Shown here one piece after another: positions 27,002 through 36,319 of a stretch of DNA of 64,000 bases. This DNA comes from Yaniella flava. GTDB lineage: Bacteria; Actinomycetota; Actinomycetes; Actinomycetales; Micrococcaceae. The translations under genes were made by a program, and so were the position numbers. A model generated the notes under the pieces. The model saw only the letters and a program-made list of their open reading frames with translations. It had not been told where the DNA came from and made no database searches. Position 1 is the first letter of the stretch; every line of letters begins with the position of its first letter. Location of the stretch: positions 98,423-162,422 of the forward strand of contig NZ_BAAAMN010000041.1 of assembly GCF_039529295.1 (NCBI RefSeq). The letters are read 5' to 3'.

Positions 27002-29602
27002 ATGGCAAAGCTTCTTTATCGACTCGGGCTGCGTTCCGCCAAACGACCTTTCGCAGTGTTGTTTACATGGCTTGTCCTGCTGGCTATCGCCGCGGGGTCC
27101 TTCCTCACGTTTGGCGGGACACTCGTCTCCACCGTGGAGATCCCCGGCACGCCCACAGCCCAAACGACTGACCGTCTCGAAGAAGAGTTCCCCGATGCTG
27201 CCCGTGGCACCGGCAATGTGGTCTTCCAGACCGAAGACGGATCTGAGTTCACCGGTGAGCAACGCGACGCCATCGTCGACGTGCTTGAATCGACCCAAAA
27301 TGTTGACGGCGTCGCCGACGCCGTCGATCCCTTCGCGGCCGATGCCGAAATGGTCGATCAGCAAGAACAGCTCACCGACGGCCGCCAAGAACTCAGCGAT
27401 GCTCGTGAACAGCTCGAGGCCGCACCCGAGCAATTTGAGTCCGCCGAAGCAGAGCTCGACAGCGCCGAGCAAGAACTGGACGCTGCCCAAGCACAACTTG
27501 ACGCAGGGATTGAACAAGCTGTGGCTTCAGGTATGCCACAAGCGGCAGCTGAAGAACAGTTCGCTGCCCAACAAAACCAACTCGACGCCGCACGTGAAGA
27601 GCTCGCCCAGGGCCGCGAAGAGCTGGAAACAGAACAGGCCGACGCTGAAGCAGGCGCAGCCGAAATCGAAGAGGGCCAAACCCTGTTGGACCTCGGTGAC
27701 CGCTTACTGGAAACCACCAATGACTACTCGGTCGTCTCAGATGATGGTTCTGCTGCCGTGGGAACTGTGCAGTTTGAAGACCAAGCCATGGCCGTCGACA
27801 CTACCGTCCGCGAAGCCGTGGTTTCCGAACTGACCGACCGCAGCATCGAGGGTGTCGAAGTACTGCCTTCACAAGAGCTCTCGATGGCAGTACCCGAAGT
27901 GCTCGGCTGGGCCGAAGTCGTGGGCCTTGTTGTCGCGGCGATCGTCCTGGTCATCATGCTTGGCACACTGATTACCGCCGGGTTGCCGCTCATCAATGCG
28001 CTGGTCGGCGTTGGGGTGGGCGCCCTGGTCGCCCTGGCCTTCTCCTCGGTGGTCGAAATGAACTCGGTGACCCCAGTATTAGGCGTCATGCTAGGACTGG
28101 CCGTCGGGATCGACTATGCCCTGTTCATCGTCCACCGACACCGAACCCAACTCAAAGCGGGCATACCCCTGCACCACTCCATCGCCATGGCAAACGGGAC
28201 ATCGGGCAACGCCGTGGTGTTTGCGGGGTCAACCGTCGTCATCGCACTGCTGGCTTTGAATCTCACAGGTATCCCATTCTTGGGCCTCATGGGAACCGTC
28301 GGCGGGTTCGTCGTCGTGGTTGCTGTACTGGTCGCCATCACCTTGACCCCGGCCATGCTGTCACTGTTGGGACGCCGTGCGCTGGCCAAACGCGAACGCC
28401 TCACACTGGCCGACCGTCAGCTGCGGACACAGCCGAAACGCCAGGTCAAAGCCATGTCCAGCACCCGCGCGGTGCTCACGGCGATCGCCTCGATTGCTGT
28501 GTTGGCGATCATTGCCATTCCGGTGTTCTCAATGCGCCTTGGCATCCCCGACGGGTCAGCTCAAGCCCCGGACACCACCGAATATCAGGCACACGCCGCT
28601 CAAGCTGAACACTTTGGCCCCGGCACCAACGCCCCGATCGTCGCGGTGGCCGACATTCCAGCAGACCTCTCCGAAGAAGCGCTCCTGGAGACCACCGTTC
28701 AACAAGCCGAGCAATTAGCTGCCCTGGACAATGTGGACCATGTGGTGCCCGTGGGCGAAAACGAAGCCGGCGACATCACCATGTTCCAGGTCATTCCGAT
28801 CGAGGACGCCAACCACGAATCCACCGTCAACCTGGTGCATGATCTCCGGGGGCTTGATCCCGCCGGCGAGGTCACCAACTTGGCCCTGGCCGGACACGCG
28901 ACCGGCACCATCGACGTCTCCAGTGCACTCGCCGATGTGCTGCCACTGTATCTGGCGGTCGTCGTTGGTCTGTCCTTACTGATCATGGTGTTGGTGTTCC
29001 GCTCGCTGGTGGTGCCAGTGATTGCCTCGGGAGGATTTGTCCTGTCCGTGGGCGCTGCCATGGGCGCCGTCGTCGCTATCTACCAGTGGGGTTGGCTTGG
29101 CGAAGCCTTCATGGTCCACAATCCAGCACCGGTGCTCTCGTTTCTGCCCACCATCATGATCGGCGTGCTCTTTGGACTGGCCATGGACTACCAGCTCTTC
29201 ATCTCCTCGGGTATGCGCGAGGCCTATGCCCACGGCACGGAGGCTCGCTTGGCCGTACAGCAAGGATTCGTTCAGGGCCGTGCCGTCGTCGCTGCGGCAG
29301 CCATCATCATGGTCTCGGTGTTCGGCGGGTTCATCTACGCAGATGACCCCTACATCCGACCCATTGGCTTTGGCCTTGCCATCGGTGTGCTCTTCGACGC
29401 CTTCCTCGTGCGTATGCTCATGGTGCCCGCGCTCATGCACCTGCTGGGGCGTCATGCCTGGTATATGCCAAAGTGGTTGGATCGGATCCTGCCCGATGTG
29501 GACGTGGAAGGCGCCAAGCTTGCCGAGTTGGACGCGCCCGATGAAACACGAATCAAGACTTCCACCGATTCGTCCGTTACAACAACCAACCAGAACGTCT
29601 AA
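27002..29602 (+). CDS. MMPL family (RND superfamily) exporter
   Basis: 866 residues with about 12 membrane helices in two repeats. The first outside loop (roughly residues 100-230) is enlarged by a Glu/Gln/Ala-rich coiled coil made of heptad-like ELDSAEQELDAAQAQLD units. Intramembrane MMPL motifs GIDYALFIVHRHR and AMDYQLFISSGMR carry the Asp-Tyr pairs expected for proton coupling. Proteins of this group export lipids or hydrophobic compounds. ATG 27002 has AAGGA 5 bases upstream; an earlier in-frame start is not needed. Confidence 0.9.
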   Translation: MAKLLYRLGLRSAKRPFAVLFTWLVLLAIAAGSFLTFGGTLVSTVEIPGTPTAQTTDRLEEEFPDAARGTGNVVFQTEDGSEFTGEQRDAIVDVLESTQNVDGVADAVDPFAADAEMVDQQEQLTDGRQELSDAREQLEAAPEQFESAEAELDSAEQELDAAQAQLDAGIEQAVASGMPQAAAEEQFAAQQNQLDAAREELAQGREELETEQADAEAGAAEIEEGQTLLDLGDRLLETTNDYSVVSDDGSAAVGTVQFEDQAMAVDTTVREAVVSELTDRSIEGVEVLPSQELSMAVPEVLGWAEVVGLVVAAIVLVIMLGTLITAGLPLINALVGVGVGALVALAFSSVVEMNSVTPVLGVMLGLAVGIDYALFIVHRHRTQLKAGIPLHHSIAMANGTSGNAVVFAGSTVVIALLALNLTGIPFLGLMGTVGGFVVVVAVLVAITLTPAMLSLLGRRALAKRERLTLADRQLRTQPKRQVKAMSSTRAVLTAIASIAVLAIIAIPVFSMRLGIPDGSAQAPDTTEYQAHAAQAEHFGPGTNAPIVAVADIPADLSEEALLETTVQQAEQLAALDNVDHVVPVGENEAGDITMFQVIPIEDANHESTVNLVHDLRGLDPAGEVTNLALAGHATGTIDVSSALADVLPLYLAVVVGLSLLIMVLVFRSLVVPVIASGGFVLSVGAAMGAVVAIYQWGWLGEAFMVHNPAPVLSFLPTIMIGVLFGLAMDYQLFISSGMREAYAHGTEARLAVQQGFVQGRAVVAAAAIIMVSVFGGFIYADDPYIRPIGFGLAIGVLFDAFLVRMLMVPALMHLLGRHAWYMPKWLDRILPDVDVEGAKLAELDAPDETRIKTSTDSSVTTTNQNV

Positions 29603-29635
29603 GCTTGAATCAGCACAGTCGAGAAAGGCAGAACT

Positions 29636-29914
29636 ATGAATAACATCATCCAGAAGTTGCTCCGTACCGGTGTCTCCATGGGGGCCGGCTACCTCGGGGC
29701 CAAGGTCGTCGAAAAAGTGTGGGAAGGCACCACCGGCAAATATGCGCCAAACGCCGAAGACGATGACGCCACCATGCTGCAGTTCGTCGCCTTCACGACC
29801 ATTTCAGCGGGCGTGACCGCACTGCTAGAAATCGGTTCCCAGCGCGCGGTTTCCAAAGCCATGAAGAAGACCGGAAACAAGAACGCTCAGCAACTTGGCA
29901 AGGCCGAGGTCTAA
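29636..29914 (+). CDS. DUF4235 family membrane protein
   Basis: 92 residues, two hydrophobic segments separated by KVWEGTTGKYAPN, the typical DUF4235 core (W..tGk.pP). AGAAAGGCAGAACT precedes ATG 29636. It lies 33 bases after the MMPL gene in the same direction, so is probably co-transcribed. Function unknown. Confidence 0.88.
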   Translation: MNNIIQKLLRTGVSMGAGYLGAKVVEKVWEGTTGKYAPNAEDDDATMLQFVAFTTISAGVTALLEIGSQRAVSKAMKKTGNKNAQQLGKAEV

Positions 29915-29925
29915 GCCCGCCACGA

Positions 29926-30663
29926 TCACCAGTAGGCTCGTGACGTTTCGGTGGCACCGGCCACTTCGGTGAGTCCCGCGTCCACGACACGCACCGGTCG
30001 ATCTGTTTCGCGCCATGCTGTCAGTGATGGGGCCGCCACCCGAATGCGGAAGTCGTCATGACGCCACGACGTCAGGACTTGTAACGCGGTGGCGTCCCTG
30101 TCCGCGACGCGCTGGATAAGCTGTTCGTAGGCCAGCTGTGCCGCATGGCCCACTTGGGCAGCAGCCTTGCCGGTGGAAAGCTCCACCTCAGGCGTGACCT
30201 CAACGGTGACCACCGCGTCGTGGTGTGCTGATTCCTGCAAGCGCGGGAACTCTGTGCCACCAACCTGTAATTTTTTGAGTTCGGGTGGCAAGGGGGCCAA
30301 CGGGCCCGGGACAAAAGCCCGGACCTCCGCATTTTCGGAACCAGCGTTGACACCGGGCAGAGCCTGTACGTCATCCCAGCGTTTATTCTCCGCACGCCGA
30401 GCAACCTTACGAATCCAGCCGGCACGCCAATGCGCAACAGCCTGCGCCCACTGCCCGTCATGGGCTGTGACTCGTTGATCATCGAGTAGCCTCACCACAG
30501 ATGCCCCGGCAGCCTCAAGCACCGCAATATGGCTCGCCGGGTCCTGCTTATTGCGACGTATCACCAATTGCATCGCCCACGGATCCGCATGATCTGAATG
30601 ATCCGGATGGGACACCGTCGCGCGGGCAGTTGTATCAGTCATTTTTTCAGGGTGCTCACTCAT
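29926..30663 (-). CDS. Peptidyl-tRNA hydrolase PTH2-like protein
   Basis: 245 residues. The C-terminal half has the Pth2 core, ELSTGKAAAQVGHAAQLAYE (Lys and His of the active region) and VRVVDAGLTEVAGAT, preceded by an N-terminal extension with PWAMQLVIRRNK, PGVNA and AFVPGPLAPLPPELKKLQVGG typical of actinobacterial members. Recycling of peptidyl-tRNA is inferred from family. ATG 30663 gives the usual length; a TAGAGT box lies 7 bases upstream, while GAGG is only 2 bases away. Divergent from mug with 51 bases between starts. Confidence 0.82.
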   Translation of the reverse strand: MSEHPEKMTDTTARATVSHPDHSDHADPWAMQLVIRRNKQDPASHIAVLEAAGASVVRLLDDQRVTAHDGQWAQAVAHWRAGWIRKVARRAENKRWDDVQALPGVNAGSENAEVRAFVPGPLAPLPPELKKLQVGGTEFPRLQESAHHDAVVTVEVTPEVELSTGKAAAQVGHAAQLAYEQLIQRVADRDATALQVLTSWRHDDFRIRVAAPSLTAWRETDRPVRVVDAGLTEVAGATETSRAYW

Positions 30664-30670
30664 GACCTCG

Positions 30671-30676
30671 ACTCTA
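30671..30676 (-). promoter_or_regulatory. TAGAGT -10-like box, 7 bases before PTH2 start
   Basis: TAGAGT, 7 bases, ATG 30663 on the minus strand; paired divergently with the mug box at 30703. Confidence 0.45.
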
Positions 30677-30702
30677 GTCACCACCTGCAGCACTGAATAT
30701 CC

Positions 30703-30708
30703 TAGGGT
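30703..30708 (+). promoter_or_regulatory. TAGGGT -10-like box, 6 bases before mug start
   Basis: TAGGGT, 6 bases, ATG 30715. Leaves no room for a transcribed leader; GGAG also lies here but only 2 bases from the ATG. Confidence 0.45.
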
Positions 30709-30714
30709 GGAGAT

Positions 30715-31419
30715 ATGTCGATCCACCTTCCACCCGACTGGCAACCCTGGCGGCGAAGGTCCCCGTTAGGCGAGGCCCGTCCGACCAAAACCGACCTGGC
30801 AGAAGCCGCGGCCACCGGACTGCAGCTCGATGATGTCCTGCCCTACCCCACCGATGAAGAAAACGCCCACTTTTTGCGGCTGCTCATCGTCGGCACAAAC
30901 CCCAGCCCGTGGGCGGCAGCCGTGCAAGCACCCTTCGCGCGCCCCGGCAACCGATTCTGGAAGTCACTGTACGAGGCCGGAATCACCGATGGGCTGGTGA
31001 ACGATTCCAATGGCCTCAGCCGGGCCGATGAGTACATGCTCGCGACACGAGGCGTCGGCATTACCAATATCGTCTCCCGACCCTCCTCGCGCGCCGATGA
31101 GCTCAGCCGCGATGAATTGCGCGCCGGGCGTTCCCACCTCATCACCCGGGTTCGGATGCTGCGTCCACACGCGGCCGCCTTTACCGGAATCACCGCGTTT
31201 CGCACCGCGTTCGAGCAGCCCAAAGCCAAACTCGGCGTCCAAGATACCCACGACATAGCCGGGTGGCCCGAAGATACCCAACTGTGGGTCGTGCCAGATC
31301 CCAGCGGGCTGAACGCCCACGAATCGGTCAGCTCACTTGCCGAAAAATGGCAAGCCGTCTGGGCCTCGAGTGCCACCGACCAGCAGACCCGCAACGATCC
31401 ACGAACAACCAAGGAGTGA
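30715..31419 (+). CDS. mug: G/U mismatch-specific uracil-DNA glycosylase (Mug/TDG family)
   Basis: 234 residues. UDG-superfamily family-2 motifs: IVGTNPSPWAAAV (the catalytic GxNP), ARPGNRFWKSL, and the intercalation loop VPDPSGLNAHES. It removes uracil or ethenocytosine opposite guanine. About 55 N-terminal residues precede the core, longer than E. coli Mug. Followed after 4 bases by an SDR gene. Confidence 0.9.
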   Translation: MSIHLPPDWQPWRRRSPLGEARPTKTDLAEAAATGLQLDDVLPYPTDEENAHFLRLLIVGTNPSPWAAAVQAPFARPGNRFWKSLYEAGITDGLVNDSNGLSRADEYMLATRGVGITNIVSRPSSRADELSRDELRAGRSHLITRVRMLRPHAAAFTGITAFRTAFEQPKAKLGVQDTHDIAGWPEDTQLWVVPDPSGLNAHESVSSLAEKWQAVWASSATDQQTRNDPRTTKE

Positions 31420-31423
31420 ACCC

Positions 31424-32242
31424 ATGGAGACCACTGACCGTACCGTGCTGATCACCGGAGCCACCAGTGGCCTCGGCCGCGCTGTTGCAGAGTCTGTAGC
31501 CCAGCGGCCCGGTAGGCTCATCCTGCACGGGCGCGACGCCGAGCGCCTCAACGAGCTTGCCACCGAGTTGTCCTCAGCGAAGGCCAGCATCGAGCTGGTG
31601 ACCGCCGAATTGGATGAGCTCTCCCAAGTCCATGACCTGGTCGACAAGGTCTTTGAACTCACCGATCATCTCGACGTGCTAGTGAACAACGCCGGCATCG
31701 GCAAGGGTGCCACCGACACCCGCCAGGAATCAGCGGATGGTTTCGAACTGCGCACCGCCGTCAACCATCTGGCACCCTTCGTCCTGTCGCTGCGGCTCCT
31801 CCCGCTGCTTGAAACGGGCGCACCGAGTCGCATCGTCAATGTCGCCTCCGGTGCCCAACAGCCCCTGGATTTTGAAGACCCCCAGGTTGAGCACAACTAC
31901 ACCGGTGATCGCGCGTACGGACAGAGTAAATTTGTCATGATCGCCACGGGATTCTTCCTGGCCAATAAGCTGCCGGCCGAGGTCGTGACCGTCAACAGTC
32001 TGCACCCCGCGACGCTGATGCCGACCCGGATGGTTGAAGAGGGCTACGGGCACACCGTCGATGACCTTGCGACCGGGGTCGATGCCGTCCTGCATCTGAT
32101 CGAGTCTGAAGCCCTGGAATCAGTAACCGGTCAGTATTTTTCCGGTCAACAGCGTGCCGAGGCCCATCCGCAAGCCTATGACCCAGACGTTCAGCAACGT
32201 TTGTGGAAGCTGACTGAGGAGCTGACCGGCGTGCAGCTCTGA
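31424..32242 (+). CDS. SDR family oxidoreductase
   Basis: 272 residues, Rossmann fold. Cofactor motif TGATSGLGRAV, VLVNNAGIG, catalytic region VNVASGAQQ and YGQSKF (Tyr-x-x-x-Lys). It resembles the retinol-dehydrogenase/WWOX-type subgroup. The substrate is unknown. ATG 31424 is fixed by AAGGAG 8 bases upstream; the stop of mug is 4 bases earlier, so they form an operon. Confidence 0.88.
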   Translation: METTDRTVLITGATSGLGRAVAESVAQRPGRLILHGRDAERLNELATELSSAKASIELVTAELDELSQVHDLVDKVFELTDHLDVLVNNAGIGKGATDTRQESADGFELRTAVNHLAPFVLSLRLLPLLETGAPSRIVNVASGAQQPLDFEDPQVEHNYTGDRAYGQSKFVMIATGFFLANKLPAEVVTVNSLHPATLMPTRMVEEGYGHTVDDLATGVDAVLHLIESEALESVTGQYFSGQQRAEAHPQAYDPDVQQRLWKLTEELTGVQL

Positions 32243-32255
32243 AACCGGTAATCGG

Positions 32256-32798
32256 TTAGGATGTCAGGTCGTGGAGCTCGACGGTTCCCGCCACATAGGC
32301 CGCCTGACCGATATGTTGTGCGGCGTCATCGATCACACTGATGATGCGTACGCCAACGGTGACCGGTGGATCCCAATCATTGTCGATGACCCGGTCAAGG
32401 TCATCATCGCTCAGCATTGCAATCCAACTGGCCGTCTTCGCATAGACGGCTTCAAGGTAGTCCCGCAACAAGTCTTTGCCTTGCTGAGTCTCTTCAACGG
32501 TCACGCCGCGCGCATCGTCTGGTGACTGTCCAAGACCGACATCGGCCATACCCAGGTCAACCTCCGACAGCCCGAAACGGGAGTCGAAGTTCTCCACTGT
32601 CCACAGTTGGTCATGTCCTGCCAGCGGTGCGATCTGTGCATCCGTTTCACGGGCGGTGTGCCACAGCAGCCACGCAATCGAGTTCGGGTGTCCACCCGGA
32701 TGACTATTGAGCTGGCTCGGATCCAGCTCATCCCAAAAATAGTCGAGGGCTTGCATCGGGCGTTGTACCAGGTCTTCCAAAATATCTATAGCATCCAT
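32256..32798 (-). CDS. DinB_2/DUF664-type protein
   Basis: 180 residues, four-helix bundle. Metal-site histidines are seen in LLWHTARETD and in DDAAQHIGQAAY near the end, spaced as in DinB/mycothiol-dependent transferases. The opening MDAIDILEDLVQRPMQAL is typical of actinobacterial members. A thiol transferase role is inferred only. A short AACCG/CGGTT hairpin lies at the junction with the convergent SDR gene. Confidence 0.82.
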   Translation of the reverse strand: MDAIDILEDLVQRPMQALDYFWDELDPSQLNSHPGGHPNSIAWLLWHTARETDAQIAPLAGHDQLWTVENFDSRFGLSEVDLGMADVGLGQSPDDARGVTVEETQQGKDLLRDYLEAVYAKTASWIAMLSDDDLDRVIDNDWDPPVTVGVRIISVIDDAAQHIGQAAYVAGTVELHDLTS

Positions 32799-32843
32799 AC
32801 GTCAACCCTGCACCCGTGACCAGGCAGAGTGCAAGGGCTGCAG

Positions 32844-33251
32844 TCACCGCGCTGTAGATAATCGGTTCATCAGGTCGACGAGGTGCATTGCCCATTCAAC
32901 GTTCTCCTCGCCGAGCCGTGTCTTCACGCTGAAACCGCCACCGTCGTGCTGATAGACATGGATCCTGCCGGTGATCCAGCGTTTCTCGTACGCGGCTCCG
33001 GCAACCGCTTGGGCCGGCACGTGTTCGGCTACTCGCCAGCCGCGAATCGTCTTGTATTCGGTGTAGACGATGCCTCGGTTGGTCACCACCAGCACCGGGA
33101 AATAACTGGCTTTTTCGGTGCAGATCAAGTATTCGTAGACGGTTTCGTCGGATCCAACGACGCGCTCGGGAAGGCTCACGGGCGCCGGGAGGCTCTGAGG
33201 GTTGCGCAGTCTGGCATCGATGAATGTTTGTCGAGCTTGAGTCCAGGCCAT
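32844..33251 (-). CDS. Conserved protein downstream of mrp operon
   Basis: 135 residues, no signal peptide or membrane helix. Mixed alpha/beta with VVTNRGIVYTEYKTIRGW, VYQHDGGGFSV and a helical end, looking like a small PH-like or actinobacterial conserved domain; not identified. It starts 17 bases after mrpG, but a TAGGCT box 6 bases before ATG 33251 suggests its own leaderless promoter. Confidence 0.65.
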   Translation of the reverse strand: MAWTQARQTFIDARLRNPQSLPAPVSLPERVVGSDETVYEYLICTEKASYFPVLVVTNRGIVYTEYKTIRGWRVAEHVPAQAVAGAAYEKRWITGRIHVYQHDGGGFSVKTRLGEENVEWAMHLVDLMNRLSTAR

Positions 33252-33257
33252 GGGAGT

Positions 33258-33263
33258 AGCCTA
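33258..33263 (-). promoter_or_regulatory. TAGGCT -10-like box, 6 bases before 33251 start
   Basis: TAGGCT, 6 bases, ATG 33251 (minus). It lies between the mrpG stop (33269) and this gene. Confidence 0.45.
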
Positions 33264-33268
33264 CAGCC

Positions 33269-33670
33269 TTATTTCGGGCGTGGGTTGTCGTTGTATTCTT
33301 GCTCGGCATCCAGCCGGTCTTGAACTTCAATGGCCTTCGCCAAATCGTCCACCGCGATTGTTTCGGGCGCGAGGTGATGCGAACGATACGTCGCCCGCCC
33401 CACGAGGTGCGCCGAGACCGGTGCTGTCATCAGTTGCACCAACCACGCAACGATCAGCACCGGGATCACCGCCCAGGTTTCTAGAGCCACGCCGAGTCCG
33501 GCTAATGCCAAAAGCAGCCCTAACACCTGGGGTTTGGTGGCTGCGTGCATGCGGGATAATACGTCCGGGTAACGCAGCAGACCGAAGCCGGCCACTGCCG
33601 TCAGCGAGGTGCCCAGTACCAACAGGATGGCCGCAACGATTTCGGTCCAGGAGTCAAATGTGATGGTCAT
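33269..33670 (-). CDS. mrpG: Na+/H+ antiporter subunit G (MrpG/MnhG)
   Basis: 133 residues, three membrane helices with GFGLLRYPDVLSRMHAATKPQ, the MrpG signature (written here in two parts: GFGLLRYPDVLSRMH and AATKPQ). A charged tail ends the protein. ATG 33670 overlaps the mrpF stop (ATGA). Last subunit gene of the operon. Confidence 0.95.
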   Translation of the reverse strand: MTITFDSWTEIVAAILLVLGTSLTAVAGFGLLRYPDVLSRMHAATKPQVLGLLLALAGLGVALETWAVIPVLIVAWLVQLMTAPVSAHLVGRATYRSHHLAPETIAVDDLAKAIEVQDRLDAEQEYNDNPRPK

Positions 33671-33987
33671 GAGCGTGCACCACCGGGGCCTTGCTTTGGT
33701 TCGGGTTCTGACTGGTTGGCTTGTGCGCCTTCAACGGTGAACCGTGCCAGCGTCGCCGAGGAGATAAACCCGATGAGCGATGCCACGACCACGATCATGA
33801 TGTAGTCGGGTTGTCCCGCAAGTGCCATCCACACGGTGAGACCTGACGACAACGCGATGAGTACGACGTCCACCGCAATCGCACGGTCAAGCAGGGCTGG
33901 GCCGCGCACAATCCGGTACAGTGCACCCAGCACGCCCACGGCGACAAAGAATAGGCTGATCCAGCCGGCAAGCTCCAGTACACTCAT
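33667..33987 (-). CDS. mrpF: Na+/H+ antiporter subunit F (MrpF/MnhF)
   Basis: 106 residues, three membrane helices; the middle contains RGPALLDRAIAVDVVLI, with the Asp typical of MrpF. A hydrophilic tail of about 20 residues follows. ATG 33987 overlaps the mrpE stop, ATGA. Confidence 0.94.
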   Translation of the reverse strand: MSVLELAGWISLFFVAVGVLGALYRIVRGPALLDRAIAVDVVLIALSSGLTVWMALAGQPDYIMIVVVASLIGFISSATLARFTVEGAQANQSEPEPKQGPGGARS

Positions 33988-34652
33988 GAACCTATCTCCT
34001 GCTGCTCATCTTCTTCGAGTCGTGCGATCTCCGAGTGGCGACGGACCACGCCATCCTGGGCCTGATCTTCTGCCCTGACCAGCTCGTAGTCTCGTGCTGA
34101 ACCAAACGCGCGGATCATGCGTGCTTCAATATCCAACGATTCGGCACGAAATGCTTCGGCCGATGCTTCATCCGGTCTGTCGATGACATGGAGAAATAAC
34201 GTCGATGACGGCCGGTCCACATCAATCACAAGCGATCCCGGGATCAGCGCATACACGTGACCAACCAGTGTCAGCAACAGGTCGTCTTGAGTTCGCAATT
34301 TGACTGCGACCACCGAGTTGATGACTTTCGGCCCCGGGACAGCCGCCTTTTTGGCCACATCCCAGGTGGCAGCAGTGATCTTCCACAGGAAGAACAATAC
34401 GAAGGTAAAACTGTGCAGAATATTGACACGGCCCGTGAAGGGCACCGGTGGTAGCGGGAGCAACAGCATCACCAGGGTACTAAAAATTACGCCCAGTACG
34501 ATGGTGCCTAATGTCAGGTCTTGCCATAAGGCGACCCACACAAATGTGAGCATGAGAATCATCGGCCACTGCGAAAGACGGGAACGCTTGTCTTCAATGG
34601 CCGACGGACGATGGTCGGATTCTCGACGCGGTTGTTGCGGTTCGTTACTCAC
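33984..34652 (-). CDS. mrpE: Na+/H+ antiporter subunit E (MrpE/MnhE)
   Basis: 222 residues. A basic, hydrophilic head, two to three helices (LMLTFVWVALWQDLT, FTFVLFFLWKI) and a cytoplasmic end with YALIPGSLVIDVD, typical of MrpE. The C-terminal 60 residues form an additional charged helix (RAFGSARDYELVRAE). GTG 34652 overlaps the mrpD stop (GTGA). Confidence 0.93.
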   Translation of the reverse strand: MSNEPQQPRRESDHRPSAIEDKRSRLSQWPMILMLTFVWVALWQDLTLGTIVLGVIFSTLVMLLLPLPPVPFTGRVNILHSFTFVLFFLWKITAATWDVAKKAAVPGPKVINSVVAVKLRTQDDLLLTLVGHVYALIPGSLVIDVDRPSSTLFLHVIDRPDEASAEAFRAESLDIEARMIRAFGSARDYELVRAEDQAQDGVVRRHSEIARLEEDEQQEIGS

Positions 34653-36319
34653 CCCGAACCTCCTTCCGAGCCCTGATTCGTTCCGGCTCCATCGGAACCC
34701 GAAATACCCCAGTCCTCGAGTACATCTGCTTCACGCTGAGCTTCCTGGGCGGCTTCTTCGCCGAGGACAGCCTCGATGTACGGGGTGCGGTGAATCAGAT
34801 CGTTGGCTGCTTTGTCTGCGAAATCATACAGCGGTCCGGCCACCACAGTGAGCGCGACGCCCACGGTGACCAGTGCAATAGTCGGCATGACCAAACCGGG
34901 GGAATCGGTGCGTAGCGGTTTTCTGCCGGCCTCAACCCGCTCGGCTTCTTCGGTACCGCGCATCGCCGGATCTTCGGCATCCTCAATTGGCCGCCAGAAT
35001 ACGCGAGTCCAAATACGAATCATAACCAACAGCGTCAATAATGACGTGATGATCGAGGCAGCCACCAACACCCACGCCAGCGGTGTGCCATTGATGACGC
35101 CGCCCTCGATGAGCCCGACTTTGCCGAGGAAACCAGAAAACGGTGGGATACCCCCGAGGTTCAGCGCAGGGATGATGAACAGCACCGCCACCAGCGGGGA
35201 AATTTTCGCCATCGAACCCAGTCGCTCAATATTGGCCGAACCGGTTCGATATTCGATGAGTCCCGTCACCAAGAACAGCGCAGTTTGGATGGTGATGTGG
35301 TGGACGATATAGAAAACGGTGGCGGTCAGACCAATCTGGTTGGCCACGCTGGCACCAAAGATCATGTAGCCGATGTGGGAAACCAGCGTAAACGACAGCA
35401 CACGTTTAATGTCAAACTGCACCAGGGCGCCGAGTATGCCCACGATCATCGTCAACCCAGCAACGACCAATAACAGCGTGTTGACGCGATCCCCCGGGAA
35501 CAGCAGGGTCTCGGTGCGCACGATGGCGTATACACCAACCTTCGTGAGCAAGCCAGCAAAGACCGCAGTTACAGGCGCGGGTGCCGTCGGATAGGAATCC
35601 GGCAGCCAGAATGACAGCGGGAACACCGCTGCTTTAATACCGAAACCGACCAACAGCATCAGGTGCAACAGTTGTTGCAGATCTGGATCAAGATCGCCTA
35701 ATTTCATCGCGAGATCCGCCATGTTGACGGTACCCGTGGCCCCGTAAATCATGGCGATGGCCACCAGGAAGATAACCGATGAGACAACCGAGACCACCAC
35801 ATAGGTCACCCCGGCGCGCACTCGGGGGCCGGTGCCACCGATGGTGAGCAGCACGTAGGAGGCCGTCAATAAGATTTCGAATCCAACGTAGAGGTTGAAC
35901 AGGTCGCCGGCCAAGAACGCGTTGGAGACTCCCGCGGTCAAGATCAGGAAGGTCGGGTGAAAAATGGAAACCGGTTGTTGCGGTGATTCGTCGTCACCGA
36001 TGCCTTGGGCGGATGCGTAGAGCATCACCGATAAGACGACCGCCGATGAGACCACCAGCATGATGGCTGAGAATCGGTCGACCACCAAGGTGATGGCAAT
36101 GGGTGCTTCCCAGCCGCCGAGTAAGACGGCCTCGGCTCCCCCGTTGATCCAGACGTCGACCAGCAACCAAATTTCCAGCGCCATCGTGGCTACCAGCGTG
36201 GTCAAGGTCACGGCGACCTGACTCACGGGGCGACGCACGAGGGTGAAGGCGATAGCCGCACCCAGAATGGGTAGCAGCACCGACAGTGGGGCCAGCGTCA
36301 CGGCTGAGATATCATTCAC
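34649..36319 (-). CDS. mrpD: Na+/H+ antiporter subunit D (MrpD/MnhD)
   Basis: 556 residues, about 14 helices, homologous to NuoM/N-type complex I subunits. The proton-channel helices include LLLVGFGIKAAVFPLSFWL and TPVT-like APVTAVFAGLLTKVGVYAIVR (in part). An extra hydrophilic segment near residue 455 and an acidic Gly/Ser-rich C-terminus are seen. GTG 36319 overlaps the mrpC stop by 4 bases. Confidence 0.95.
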   Translation of the reverse strand: MNDISAVTLAPLSVLLPILGAAIAFTLVRRPVSQVAVTLTTLVATMALEIWLLVDVWINGGAEAVLLGGWEAPIAITLVVDRFSAIMLVVSSAVVLSVMLYASAQGIGDDESPQQPVSIFHPTFLILTAGVSNAFLAGDLFNLYVGFEILLTASYVLLTIGGTGPRVRAGVTYVVVSVVSSVIFLVAIAMIYGATGTVNMADLAMKLGDLDPDLQQLLHLMLLVGFGIKAAVFPLSFWLPDSYPTAPAPVTAVFAGLLTKVGVYAIVRTETLLFPGDRVNTLLLVVAGLTMIVGILGALVQFDIKRVLSFTLVSHIGYMIFGASVANQIGLTATVFYIVHHITIQTALFLVTGLIEYRTGSANIERLGSMAKISPLVAVLFIIPALNLGGIPPFSGFLGKVGLIEGGVINGTPLAWVLVAASIITSLLTLLVMIRIWTRVFWRPIEDAEDPAMRGTEEAERVEAGRKPLRTDSPGLVMPTIALVTVGVALTVVAGPLYDFADKAANDLIHRTPYIEAVLGEEAAQEAQREADVLEDWGISGSDGAGTNQGSEGGSG

